NCBI GenBank assembly: GCA_017962145.1
Contig: JAGCVX010000021.1
Coordinates: 1-39,869, forward strand
DNA: 39,869 nt
Reading direction: 5' to 3'
DNA from: Clostridiales bacterium
Lineage (GTDB): Bacteria; Bacillota; Clostridia; Saccharofermentanales; Saccharofermentanaceae
Shown one piece after another: positions 15,296 through 23,224 of the stretch. How positions within the stretch are numbered: position 1 is the stretch's first letter; every line of letters begins with the position of its first letter. The position numbers and the translations under genes are program-made. The notes under the pieces are model-generated. The model did not search any database. It was not told where the DNA came from and saw only the letters and a program-made list of their open reading frames with translations.

Positions 15296-18037
15296 TTATT
15301 TTCTATTCTTGATGAGCTTAAAGACTTCGCTTGCCGCAAACGGGATGAAAGCCAGAAGCACGATCGGGATCCAGTATACCGGTGCGAGCATGATGTTATC
15401 GAAGATACCATTTACGCCCGGGATGTAGATAACTGCCAGGAGCAGTGCGATGGAGCCGGCAACGGAAATGTTCATGAACTTGTTGCTGAACACACCCAGC
15501 TTAAATACGCTGATTCTTTCAGAACGGGCGCCATAAGCACGGAAGAGCTCGGCCAGGATCAATGTGGCAAATGCCATGGTTCTTGCACCTTCGATAGGCG
15601 CCGCGGCATCCTTGAAGAAGACGGTCAGACCGAGGATGAAAGAGGAGCATACAGCGGCGAAGATAGCCAGACTCTGTACGAGGATGCTGATCTTCATCGG
15701 CTTGTTGATGATCGATTCGCTCTTCTTTCTCGGCGGCTGCTTCATGATGTCCGGCTCACCCTTCTCTCTACCGAGAGCCAGTGCCGGGAAGCTGTCAGTT
15801 ACGAGGTTCAGCCACAGCAGCTGGATCGCTGTCAAAGGAGTAGCGATACCCGGGATCAGGCTGGACGGGATCAGGGAGATCAGGAAGATGACCAGGATCT
15901 CACCGACGTTACAGGAAAGCAGGAATCCGACGAACTTGCGGATGTTGCTGTAGATGACACGACCTTCTTCTACTGCCGAAACGATGGTAGCGAAGTTATC
16001 GTCCGTCAGGATCATGTCGGAAGAATTCTTCGCAACATCTGTACCGGTGATACCCATGGCAACACCGATATCTGCGGACTTCAGAGCCATCGCGTCATTT
16101 ACACCGTCACCGGTCATCGAAGCGATGTGGTCGTTATTTTTCAGTGCAGTAACGATACGGACCTTATGATCCGGAGATACACGGGCATATACGTTTGTGG
16201 TCTCGCAGACCTTCTCGAACTCTTTGTCGGAGATCTTGTCGAGTTCCGCACCGGAAAGGCTTCCGGCACCGTCGCCCATCATGCCGAGGTCGTTTGCAAT
16301 CGCAACGGCTGTATCCTTATAGTCACCTGTGATCATAACCGCACGGATACCTGCATCACGGCAGATCGCCATCGCGTCCTTAACTTCCGTTCTGGCCGGG
16401 TCGATCATACCGACAAGACCCAGGAAGCAAAGATCCTTTTCATGTTCGAAGTCAGACTCGATCGAGGTCTTGCCTTCAAATGTACGATATGCAAATGCAA
16501 GTACACGAAGAGCTGTAGTTGCATAACCATGGTTGGTCTCTTCGATCTTCTTTCTCAGTTCATCCGTCATCGGAACGTTCTTTTCGCCATCGAAATACTC
16601 GATGCAGCGTCCCAGTACGATATCCGGCGCACCCTTGGTAAAGGAAACGATCGCACCGTCTACGATATTCGGATGATAAGTTGTCATCATCTTACGGTCG
16701 GAGTCAAAAGGAAGCTCCGCAACACGCGGGAAACTCTTATTTGTCTCATCTTTCGGCATACCGGACTTGGCGCCAAGAGCAATCAGGGCAGCCTCTGTCG
16801 GGTCACCGATGCAGGTATAACGTCCGTCGTCACCCTTCGGTGTTACGGCATCACTACAAAGAACGCAGGACTGCAGAAGTCTCTTGAGCTTGCCTTCGAT
16901 CGGAGCCGCAGTACCGTCTTCGGTCTGAACCTGTCCTTCCGGAGCATAACCGATACCCGTTACATCGAAGGACTTCTCACCGTCAAATACTTTGCGGACG
17001 GTCATCTCATTCTGTGTCAGTGTACCGGTCTTATCGGTGCAGATCACATCGACGCAGCCCAGTGTTTCTACTGCAAGAAGTCTTCTTACGATCGCGTTCT
17101 TGCTGGCCATCTTGGTCATACCGAGTGCCAGAACGATCGTAACAACGGCTGCCAGACCTTCCGGGATCGCAGCAACCGCAAGGCTGACTGCTGTCATGAG
17201 CGCTTCGTCCCAGGCTTCTTTCTGAACGAAGACATCTACTACAAATACGATCAGGCAGATCGCGATACATACGATACCGAGGATCTTGCCGAGTTTGTTG
17301 AGGTTTTTCTGAAGAGGAGTCTCTTCATTATCGATAGAGGACAAACGGTTTGCGATCTTACCGAGTTCGGTTGTCGCACCGGTCTCTACGACGATACCGC
17401 GTCCACGTCCATAGGTCACCGCGGTGCCCATGTAAAGCATATTCTTACGATCACCGATACCGCAGTCATCTTCCAAAACGGCTGTCGCATCCTTATCTAC
17501 CGGGACCGATTCACCTGTCAGGGAAGCTTCTTCCACTTTCATAGAGCTGGCTTCGGTAAGACGGATATCCGCTGCGACGAGGTCACCTGCGTCAAGAACG
17601 ACGATGTCACCGGGAACGAGCTTATCGGAATCGACCAGCTGCTGGATATTGTCACGAACGACCTTCGCCTGAGGAGAACTCATCTTCTTCAAGGCAGCGA
17701 TCGCTTCGTCCGCTTTACCTTCCTGATATACACCGAGGATCGCGTTGATGATGACGATCGCCAGGATAACGATTACATCGATCCATCCTGAAAAACCGCC
17801 TTCCTTTACGGCCATGATCGCAGAAAGAACTGCCGCACCGATCAGGATCAGTACCATGGCATCTGCGAACTGCTGCAGGAAACGCTTCCAAAGCGGAACT
17901 TTCTTTTCTTCACCTAAAGAGTTCGGACCATACTGTGCCAGACGCTTTTCGGCTTCACTGTTGGTAAGACCGGCTTTGACGTCTGTATTCAGAGCGTCGA
18001 TGACACTTTCAGTCTTCATAGAAAATGGATTTGTCAT
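15296..18037 (-). CDS. Calcium-transporting P-type ATPase (type II)
   Basis: 913 residues from ATG at 18037 (GGGAGG upstream); the open frame runs on into the tRNA-Phe gene, so longer starts are artefacts. Order: cation ATPase N-domain (MTNPFSMKTESVIDALNTD), M1-M2, actuator domain with TGES (LTGESVPVDKD), M4 with AAIPEGLAAVV, phosphorylation site D335 in CTDKTGTLTQNE, nucleotide-binding domain (FTKGAPDIVL), hinge GDGVNDAMALKSADIG, and M5-M10 including NLVTDSFPALALG. The PEGL and NLVTD motifs match SERCA/PMCA-like calcium pumps, including the Listeria LMCA1 type. It exports Ca2+ at the cost of ATP. Monocistronic; no -35 box is convincing, but TATATT lies about 50 nt upstream of the start. Confidence 0.93.
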   Translation of the reverse strand: MTNPFSMKTESVIDALNTDVKAGLTNSEAEKRLAQYGPNSLGEEKKVPLWKRFLQQFADAMVLILIGAAVLSAIMAVKEGGFSGWIDVIVILAIVIINAILGVYQEGKADEAIAALKKMSSPQAKVVRDNIQQLVDSDKLVPGDIVVLDAGDLVAADIRLTEASSMKVEEASLTGESVPVDKDATAVLEDDCGIGDRKNMLYMGTAVTYGRGRGIVVETGATTELGKIANRLSSIDNEETPLQKNLNKLGKILGIVCIAICLIVFVVDVFVQKEAWDEALMTAVSLAVAAIPEGLAAVVTIVLALGMTKMASKNAIVRRLLAVETLGCVDVICTDKTGTLTQNEMTVRKVFDGEKSFDVTGIGYAPEGQVQTEDGTAAPIEGKLKRLLQSCVLCSDAVTPKGDDGRYTCIGDPTEAALIALGAKSGMPKDETNKSFPRVAELPFDSDRKMMTTYHPNIVDGAIVSFTKGAPDIVLGRCIEYFDGEKNVPMTDELRKKIEETNHGYATTALRVLAFAYRTFEGKTSIESDFEHEKDLCFLGLVGMIDPARTEVKDAMAICRDAGIRAVMITGDYKDTAVAIANDLGMMGDGAGSLSGAELDKISDKEFEKVCETTNVYARVSPDHKVRIVTALKNNDHIASMTGDGVNDAMALKSADIGVAMGITGTDVAKNSSDMILTDDNFATIVSAVEEGRVIYSNIRKFVGFLLSCNVGEILVIFLISLIPSSLIPGIATPLTAIQLLWLNLVTDSFPALALGREKGEPDIMKQPPRKKSESIINKPMKISILVQSLAIFAAVCSSFILGLTVFFKDAAAPIEGARTMAFATLILAELFRAYGARSERISVFKLGVFSNKFMNISVAGSIALLLAVIYIPGVNGIFDNIMLAPVYWIPIVLLAFIPFAASEVFKLIKNRK

Positions 18038-18128
18038 AACTCCATACCTCCCATGCACACATACGTGCCTACAAAATATAACATATATTAAAAATCTAAG
18101 AAAGATTATTTTCGATTTTGCATTGAAT

Positions 18129-18154
18129 CTATTTCGTCCGATTTCGCGAAATAG
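18129..18154. repeat. 8-bp inverted repeat upstream of the P-type ATPase gene
   Basis: CTATTTCG and CGAAATAG are separated by 10 bp, with an overlapping 12-bp palindrome ATTTCGCGAAAT inside. It sits between the tRNA terminator and the ATPase start. It could be a regulator operator; no family is recognised. Confidence 0.35.
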
Positions 18155-18159
18155 AAAAA

Positions 18160-18185
18160 AAGGACTGTCAGCACTGACAGTCCTT
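18160..18185 (-). terminator. Terminator of the tRNA operon
   Basis: A 26-nt near-perfect palindrome (AAGGACTGTCAG with CTGACAGTCCTT) followed by seven T on the minus strand, right after the CCA of tRNA-Phe. Confidence 0.9.
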
Positions 18186-18187
18186 CT

Positions 18188-18263
18188 TGGTGCCCAGAGT
18201 CGGAATCGAACCAACGACACGGGGATTTTCAGTCCCCTGCTCTACCGACTGAGCTATCTGGGC
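18188..18263 (-). tRNA. tRNA-Phe (GAA), CCA encoded
   Basis: 76 nt. Acceptor stem GCCCAGA/TCTGGGC, anticodon GAA in CTGAAAA, T-loop GTTCGATTC, discriminator A, and the CCA end is in the DNA. Third gene of the Val-Asp-Phe cluster. Confidence 0.97.
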
Positions 18264-18297
18264 AAATGATAATCGGTCCATAACGGACCGATCATCT

Positions 18298-18374
18298 TGG
18301 CGACGCAGAAGGGGCTCGAACCCTCGACCTCCAGCGTGACAGGCTGGCATTCTAACCAACTGAACTACTGCGCC
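18298..18374 (-). tRNA. tRNA-Asp (GTC), CCA encoded
   Basis: 77 nt. Acceptor GGCGCAG/CTGCGTC, anticodon GTC in CTGTCAC, T-loop GTTCGAGCC, discriminator G, encoded CCA. Second gene of the cluster. Confidence 0.97.
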
Positions 18375-18378
18375 ATAA

Positions 18379-18454
18379 TGGTGGAAGATACAGGGCTCGA
18401 ACCTGTGACCCTCTGCTTGTAAGGCAGATGCTCTCCCAGCTGAGCTAATCTTCC
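18379..18454 (-). tRNA. tRNA-Val (TAC), CCA encoded
   Basis: 76 nt. Acceptor GGAAGAT/ATCTTCC, anticodon TAC in CTTACAA, T-loop GTTCGAGCC, encoded CCA. First gene of the cluster, 38 nt downstream of the promoter's -10 box. Confidence 0.97.
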
Positions 18455-18491
18455 ATATCCATTGCCGAGGCGCTTCCTAAAGCGCAAGAAA

Positions 18492-18520
18492 GAGTATACC
18501 GAAACGACTACCAGTTGTCA
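18492..18520 (-). promoter_or_regulatory. Strong promoter of the tRNA-Val-Asp-Phe operon
   Basis: On the minus strand TTGACA and TATACT are separated by exactly 17 bp, as expected for a stable-RNA operon. The -35 box lies within a small dyad (GTTGTTGACAAC). Confidence 0.85.
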
Positions 18521-18591
18521 ACAACAATTCCAAAAAAAGAGAAAGAAATTTCCCATCTGCTTCAAAAGCACTGATCTTACGGGCTTTTCCC

Positions 18592-19020
18592 TCAAAATTT
18601 CTGGTCTTTCACAAAGCCCGTGATCGTGACGATGGCGATTTTCGTACCCAGATCATCGACCACATCGATCTCATAAAAGCACGTGCTTCTTCCCGCCTTT
18701 ATACAACGTGCCGTACTGTAGAGCGTATCTCCTTTGCAGGCACCGATGAAAGAAATGTTGCTCGAGATCGATACTGTCATGCGTCCGCCGAAATTTGCCG
18801 CGACAGCAAATGTCAGATCCGCCAGCGTAAAGATCGCGCCGCCCATGACACCTCCGGCCGCATTCTTATGTACAGGAGTGATCTTCATAGAGCAGCGGCA
18901 GACCTGATCGCCCGCTTCTTCGATGATCACTCCGGCCGCTTCTGTCGCAAAACGGTCATTAGCAAATGTTCTTCGCGCCCATTCCAGATCTCTTACTTCT
19001 GTTACATTCTCGTCCTGCAT
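18592..19020 (-). CDS. PaaI-type hotdog-fold thioesterase
   Basis: 142 residues from ATG at 19020; ATG at 19032 is also in frame but its AAAAGG directly abuts the codon, so the later start is slightly better. The fold is recognised by the central helix HKNAAGGVMGGAIFTLADLTF (written here in part: GGVMGGAIFTLADL), preceded by a His and followed by SISSNISFIGACKGDTL, a PaaI pattern. Such enzymes hydrolyse acyl-CoA or phenylacetyl-CoA-type thioesters; the actual substrate is unknown. It lies 19 nt after azlD and is likely the last gene of the galM-azlC-azlD unit. Confidence 0.85.
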   Translation of the reverse strand: MQDENVTEVRDLEWARRTFANDRFATEAAGVIIEEAGDQVCRCSMKITPVHKNAAGGVMGGAIFTLADLTFAVAANFGGRMTVSISSNISFIGACKGDTLYSTARCIKAGRSTCFYEIDVVDDLGTKIAIVTITGFVKDQKF

Positions 19021-19039
19021 ACATGTTTCCATCCTTTTC

Positions 19040-19363
19040 TTACTTAATAAGGCTCATGATCCATTCTACTATAAATACCGTGCCGCATGCTCCGATCGCA
19101 ACCGTCAGAAGCTTGTGTTCAAAAAGCGAAAGCACGACTGCTACAACCAGTCCCAGGATCGCCGAAAGAAGGCAGCCTGTCGAAAAGAAGATCGCCGGGA
19201 TCGTCATCGCCGACAGCACGGCATACGGAATATAGTAAAGAAACGACTTGATAAAGCGGTTCTCGATCTTCTCTTTACAGAGCACAAGCGGCAGCATACG
19301 GATCAGATACGTCACGCCGGCCATCACGAAAAGATAGAGGAAGAATACATCGGTACGGATCAT
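19040..19363 (-). CDS. azlD: AzlD-type branched-chain amino acid exporter small subunit
   Basis: 107 residues with three to four membrane segments; FLYLFVMAGVTYLIRMLPL at the N-terminus and IPYAVLSAMTIPAIFF are typical of AzlD. It pairs with AzlC to export branched-chain amino acids or analogues such as azaleucine. The start overlaps the AzlC stop as ATGA, indicating translational coupling and equal production. Confidence 0.92.
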   Translation of the reverse strand: MIRTDVFFLYLFVMAGVTYLIRMLPLVLCKEKIENRFIKSFLYYIPYAVLSAMTIPAIFFSTGCLLSAILGLVVAVVLSLFEHKLLTVAIGACGTVFIVEWIMSLIK

Positions 19364-20112
19364 GCTTCCACCGCCTTTCCGGAAGATGTCTGATCGGAAC
19401 CGTCTCCACTCTTCTCATCCGAGATCGGTGCGATCGCGGCAAACAGAAGTCCCGATACCAGCGCACAGATAATGATCGCGATACCCGAAGACACTTTCTG
19501 AAGAAGCGGGATAAAGCGGAACGCCACCGACATCGACATTGCCAGAAGACAGCAAAGTGCCACAGAACGGCTCTTTTTTGCAGGCGGGATCACGATCGCG
19601 ACGAACATGGCATAAAGCGCGATGCCTAGCGCAGACACGATCATCGCCGGCAGAATATCTCCAGCCAGTGCGCCAAGCGTCGTTCCGATCGTCCAGCCCC
19701 AGAACGGAGTCGTGATCAGACCGATCATGTAGGGTGTCTCCAGTTCATCCTTCTGGCTGATCGACACAGCAAAGATCTCGTCCGTCACGCAAAACGCGAT
19801 CGCCAGGCGCTGTAGAAGCTTCACTCTCGGGCTCAGTTTCTGGGACAGCGAGACCGACATCAGCGAATAGCGCAGATTAATGACCAGTTGCGTGATCACG
19901 ATATCGATCAGCGGCAGACCTCCCGCGATGATCGGCACACCCGCCAGCTGTCCGGCCGATGTGACATTTGTCATGGAAACAAGGATCGACTGCCAGACCG
20001 AAAGGCCGCATCCGACCGCAAAGATTCCAAATGCAAAGGAAACAGACAGATACCCCAGACATATGGGGAATCCGTCTTTGATTCCACGTAGATATAGCTG
20101 TTTAGCACTCAC
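19360..20112 (-). CDS. azlC: AzlC-type branched-chain amino acid exporter large subunit
   Basis: 250 residues, starting at a GTG (20112) with GAGGG further upstream inside the galM stop region. The AzlC hallmarks are present: GIKDGFPICLGYLSVSFAFG, then NVTSAGQLAG, LVINLRYSLMS and FCVTDEIFAVS. Five to seven membrane segments are visible. With AzlD it forms the permease. The last 25 residues are polar and low in complexity. It follows the galM gene by 13 nt, an uncommon partner. Confidence 0.93.
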   Translation of the reverse strand: MSAKQLYLRGIKDGFPICLGYLSVSFAFGIFAVGCGLSVWQSILVSMTNVTSAGQLAGVPIIAGGLPLIDIVITQLVINLRYSLMSVSLSQKLSPRVKLLQRLAIAFCVTDEIFAVSISQKDELETPYMIGLITTPFWGWTIGTTLGALAGDILPAMIVSALGIALYAMFVAIVIPPAKKSRSVALCCLLAMSMSVAFRFIPLLQKVSSGIAIIICALVSGLLFAAIAPISDEKSGDGSDQTSSGKAVEA

Positions 20113-20125
20113 GAAATCGCGTCCC

Positions 20126-21235
20126 TCACTTCGCCGAGAAACGGTAACCGCAGAGGAATCCCTTTACCTGATCCTTGTCGATCACGGCAGACGCGAAGTT
20201 GTCGTGATGGATCGCATCCGGGAACATCTGTGTTTCCAGACAGATCGCTTCATACGGATTATAGTGGACGCCGCCCTTGCCGTCCTCATCAAGATTACAT
20301 GCACAGTAGAGCTGTACGCCCGGGAAGTTTGTCAGAACTTCCATCTTTCTTCCGGACTTCAAAGACTCAACCGAAGCAACCAGGGAAACCTGATCCTGCG
20401 TTGTCTTTAATACATAGTTCGAATCTGCGCCCTTGCTGCAGTTCAGCTGCGGGTTCGAAGAAGTCTTGACCAGAACTTTTTCCGTTGCACATGGCGTTCT
20501 GAAATCGAACTCGGTTCCGGCAACATCGATAAACTTACCGTTCGGGACATTGTCCATATCCTTCTCGGTGACCTGATCGGAATCGATCCACAGAAGCTGC
20601 TCGCCGATACGGCCGGCCGCCTGACCGTCGATATTAAAGTAAGAGTGGTTTGTCGGCGCAAAGATCGTCTTCTTGTCGGAAACAGCCTTATAGCAGATGA
20701 TCAGCGTTCCGTCCGTTGCCCATGTGTAAAGAACTTTCATGTCCATATTTCCGGGAACGCCGCAAACGCCGTCTGCCAGAAGGAAAGAAAACAGAACGCC
20801 CTCTGTCTCGATATTCCAGTCATTCTTGATCTTAAGATCACCGATAAAGCTCTCGGCTTCCTCGCGGCTTACGATGGCGCCTTCCCAGAAGCTGTTCTGG
20901 AAATTGCCCGGACCACCGTGCAGATTATTTTCACCTTCATTTTTCGGAAGCTGGTATTTTACGCCATCGATTTCAAATGCACCGCCTTTGATACGGTTAG
21001 CAGTACGGCCGATGATGGATCCGTGACCGGAACCGGATGCCTGATACTCAGAGATCGTGTCAAAACCGAGCATAACATCGTCGAGCTTTCCGTCCTTATC
21101 AAAAACATTCAGCGTATGGATCAGAGCGCCATATGTGATCGCCGAGAAACTCTCGCCGTTCGGACGTGTAATGACGAATTCATCTACCTGTTTTCCATCT
21201 TTGGTCGTATCAAATAACTTCTTTGTCGCTGACAT
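20126..21235 (-). CDS. galM: Aldose 1-epimerase (galactose mutarotase family)
   Basis: 369 residues from ATG at 21235, preceded by GGAAGGTG; an in-frame start six codons earlier lacks a better site. Family motifs in order: IIGRTANRIKGG, NNLHGGPGNFQNSFWEG, NHSYFNIDGQ (catalytic His), TEFDFRTP and AICLETQMFPDAIHH (catalytic Glu). It interconverts alpha and beta anomers of aldoses. It is the first gene of a unit with azlCD and a thioesterase rather than of a galactose operon. A TATAAT box lies about 36 nt upstream of the start, but without a clear -35 box. Confidence 0.93.
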   Translation of the reverse strand: MSATKKLFDTTKDGKQVDEFVITRPNGESFSAITYGALIHTLNVFDKDGKLDDVMLGFDTISEYQASGSGHGSIIGRTANRIKGGAFEIDGVKYQLPKNEGENNLHGGPGNFQNSFWEGAIVSREEAESFIGDLKIKNDWNIETEGVLFSFLLADGVCGVPGNMDMKVLYTWATDGTLIICYKAVSDKKTIFAPTNHSYFNIDGQAAGRIGEQLLWIDSDQVTEKDMDNVPNGKFIDVAGTEFDFRTPCATEKVLVKTSSNPQLNCSKGADSNYVLKTTQDQVSLVASVESLKSGRKMEVLTNFPGVQLYCACNLDEDGKGGVHYNPYEAICLETQMFPDAIHHDNFASAVIDKDQVKGFLCGYRFSAK

Positions 21236-21381
21236 ACCGTTCACCTTCCTCATAAAAGAAATGTACTAAATTATACCGATAATATTATGGATGCATTTTT
21301 GATAGAAAGTCAATGAAGAATCTGATAGAATACGTTCATCTTTAGATAAGAGAAAATGACATCGTCTGAGAAGGAAAAGTT

Positions 21382-23121
21382 ATGAGCGCCAAGTGGAAAA
21401 AGTTCCTGTCTTACTATCGACCTTACATGAAAGGCTTTATCACGGATATGTGTCTGGCCCTGATCGGCGCGGGCACTTCCCTTGTTATTCCACTGATCAT
21501 CCGCTACATCACCGGAACCGTCCTAACCAACGGCTATACGGGCGCCGAGAACACGATCCTTCTTCTGTTTTTACTGATGCTCGGTCTTCTCGCCGTCGAA
21601 TTCGGCTGCAACTATTTCATCGCCTATGTAGGCCACATGGTCGGTGCGCATATGGAATATGATCTTCGAAATGAACTGTTCACGCATTATCAGAAGCTGT
21701 CTTTCCGTTTCTACGATGATCAGAAGGTCGGAAGCCTCATGTCCCGCGTCACAAACGATCTTTTCGAGATCACCGAGCTTTACCACCACGGTCCGGAAGA
21801 CCTCATGATCTCTGCCATCAAGCTGATCGGCTCCCTGATCATCCTTTGCACGATCAACGTATCCCTGGCTCTCGTCGCACTGATCCCGATTCCTTTCATG
21901 ATCGTTTTCGCGACGATCCTGAACCGCAAGATGCGCAGGACCTTCAAGAAAAACCGCGAAAAGATCGCCGAGATCAATACCCGTATGGAAGACAGTCTTT
22001 CCGGCATACGCGTCGTCAAGTCATTCACCGGTGAAGATATGGAGATCCATAAGTTCACCGAGGGAAATGACATGTTCCTGGCAAGCAAGCGTGACAACTA
22101 CCGTTACATGGCCATCTACCACGCCGTGCTCTGGTGCATTACCGGTCTGATCACCGTAACCGTCGCAGCCGTCGGTGCCACCATGATCGGCAAAGACGCT
22201 CTGACGCTTCAGGACCTGATCGCTTTCCTGCTTTACATCAACAATTTCACCGAGCCGATCCGAAAGCTCGTCAACTTCACTGAACAGTTTCAAAACGGCA
22301 TGTCCGGTTTCGAGCGTTTCTACGAGATGATCTGCATCGAGCCGGATATCGAAGATGCGCCGGATGCCAAGCTTCTTGAAAATGTCCGCGGCGATATCGA
22401 CTTTACGGATGTCACCTTCTCCTACGGCGGCAACCCGACAAGAGAAGCCAATGTATTCTCTCATCTGAACCTGCACATTGACGCAGGCGAATACGTCGCG
22501 CTCGTCGGTCATTCCGGCGTCGGCAAGACGACGATCTGCAGCCTGATCCCCCGTTTCTACGAACCGACAAACGGTACGATCCGCATTGACGGAAAAGACA
22601 TCACCTCCGTCACGCAGAAGTCCCTGCGCCAGAAGATCGGTATCGTACAGCAGGATGTATATCTTTTCGCCGGCACCGTCATCGAAAACATCCGTTACGG
22701 CCGTCCCGACGCGACATACGAAGAAGTCGTCGCAGCCGCAAAACGCGCCAATGCACATGAATTCATCATGGAGCTTCCGAACGGATACGACACCGACATC
22801 GGACAGCGCGGCGTCAAGCTCTCCGGCGGTCAGAAACAGCGCATTTCCATCGCCCGAGTATTCCTGAAGAATCCGCCGATCCTGATCTTCGACGAAGCCA
22901 CGTCTTCATTGGACAACGAAAGTGAACGTGTCATCCAGGATTCTCTGGAAAGCCTTGCCAAGGACAGGACCACGCTCGTCATCGCCCATCGTCTGACGAC
23001 CATCCAGAATGCCAAGCGCATCCTGGTACTGTCCGAAAACGGCATTGAAGAAGAAGGCACACACGAGGAACTCCTGAAAAAGAACGGAGTCTACGCAGGG
23101 CTGTATCAGACCTATTCCTGA
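21382..23121 (+). CDS. ABC exporter, fused membrane and ATPase domains
   Basis: 579 residues: a six-helix exporter domain (about 1-320) followed by an ATPase domain (about 345-579). ATPase motifs are intact: Walker A GHSGVGKTT (about 375), Q-loop GIVQQDVYLF, signature LSGGQKQR (about 480), Walker B ILIFDEAT (about 500) and the H-loop VIAHRLTT. This is the MsbA/BmrA type, which works as a dimer. Only one such gene is present, so a homodimer is likely. The substrate cannot be told. The ribosome-binding site is GAGAAGGAAAAG. Confidence 0.93.
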   Translation: MSAKWKKFLSYYRPYMKGFITDMCLALIGAGTSLVIPLIIRYITGTVLTNGYTGAENTILLLFLLMLGLLAVEFGCNYFIAYVGHMVGAHMEYDLRNELFTHYQKLSFRFYDDQKVGSLMSRVTNDLFEITELYHHGPEDLMISAIKLIGSLIILCTINVSLALVALIPIPFMIVFATILNRKMRRTFKKNREKIAEINTRMEDSLSGIRVVKSFTGEDMEIHKFTEGNDMFLASKRDNYRYMAIYHAVLWCITGLITVTVAAVGATMIGKDALTLQDLIAFLLYINNFTEPIRKLVNFTEQFQNGMSGFERFYEMICIEPDIEDAPDAKLLENVRGDIDFTDVTFSYGGNPTREANVFSHLNLHIDAGEYVALVGHSGVGKTTICSLIPRFYEPTNGTIRIDGKDITSVTQKSLRQKIGIVQQDVYLFAGTVIENIRYGRPDATYEEVVAAAKRANAHEFIMELPNGYDTDIGQRGVKLSGGQKQRISIARVFLKNPPILIFDEATSSLDNESERVIQDSLESLAKDRTTLVIAHRLTTIQNAKRILVLSENGIEEEGTHEELLKKNGVYAGLYQTYS

Positions 23122-23177
23122 TGCCTGTTTTCAAAAAATTCATAGATTTATACCCCGGTTTTCCTTTATAATATAAG

Positions 23178-23186
23178 TGGTATAAT
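23178..23186 (+). promoter_or_regulatory. Extended -10 promoter for the DUF4214-CAP gene
   Basis: TGGTATAAT lies about 40 nt upstream of the ATG at 23225, and a second TATAAT lies 14 bp further up. No good -35 box for either. Confidence 0.45.
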
Positions 23187-23224
23187 TTTGTGTACTGCCA
23201 ATAAAGAAACTGGAGGATAATATT

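Noticed and set aside
16127..17791. 554-codon plus-strand open frame
   Set aside because: It lies fully antisense to the P-type ATPase, whose motifs are all intact; no ribosome-binding site or known domain.
18038..18220. N-terminal extension of the P-type ATPase frame
   Set aside because: It would run into the tRNA-Phe gene and its terminator; the ATG at 18037 has a good ribosome-binding site.
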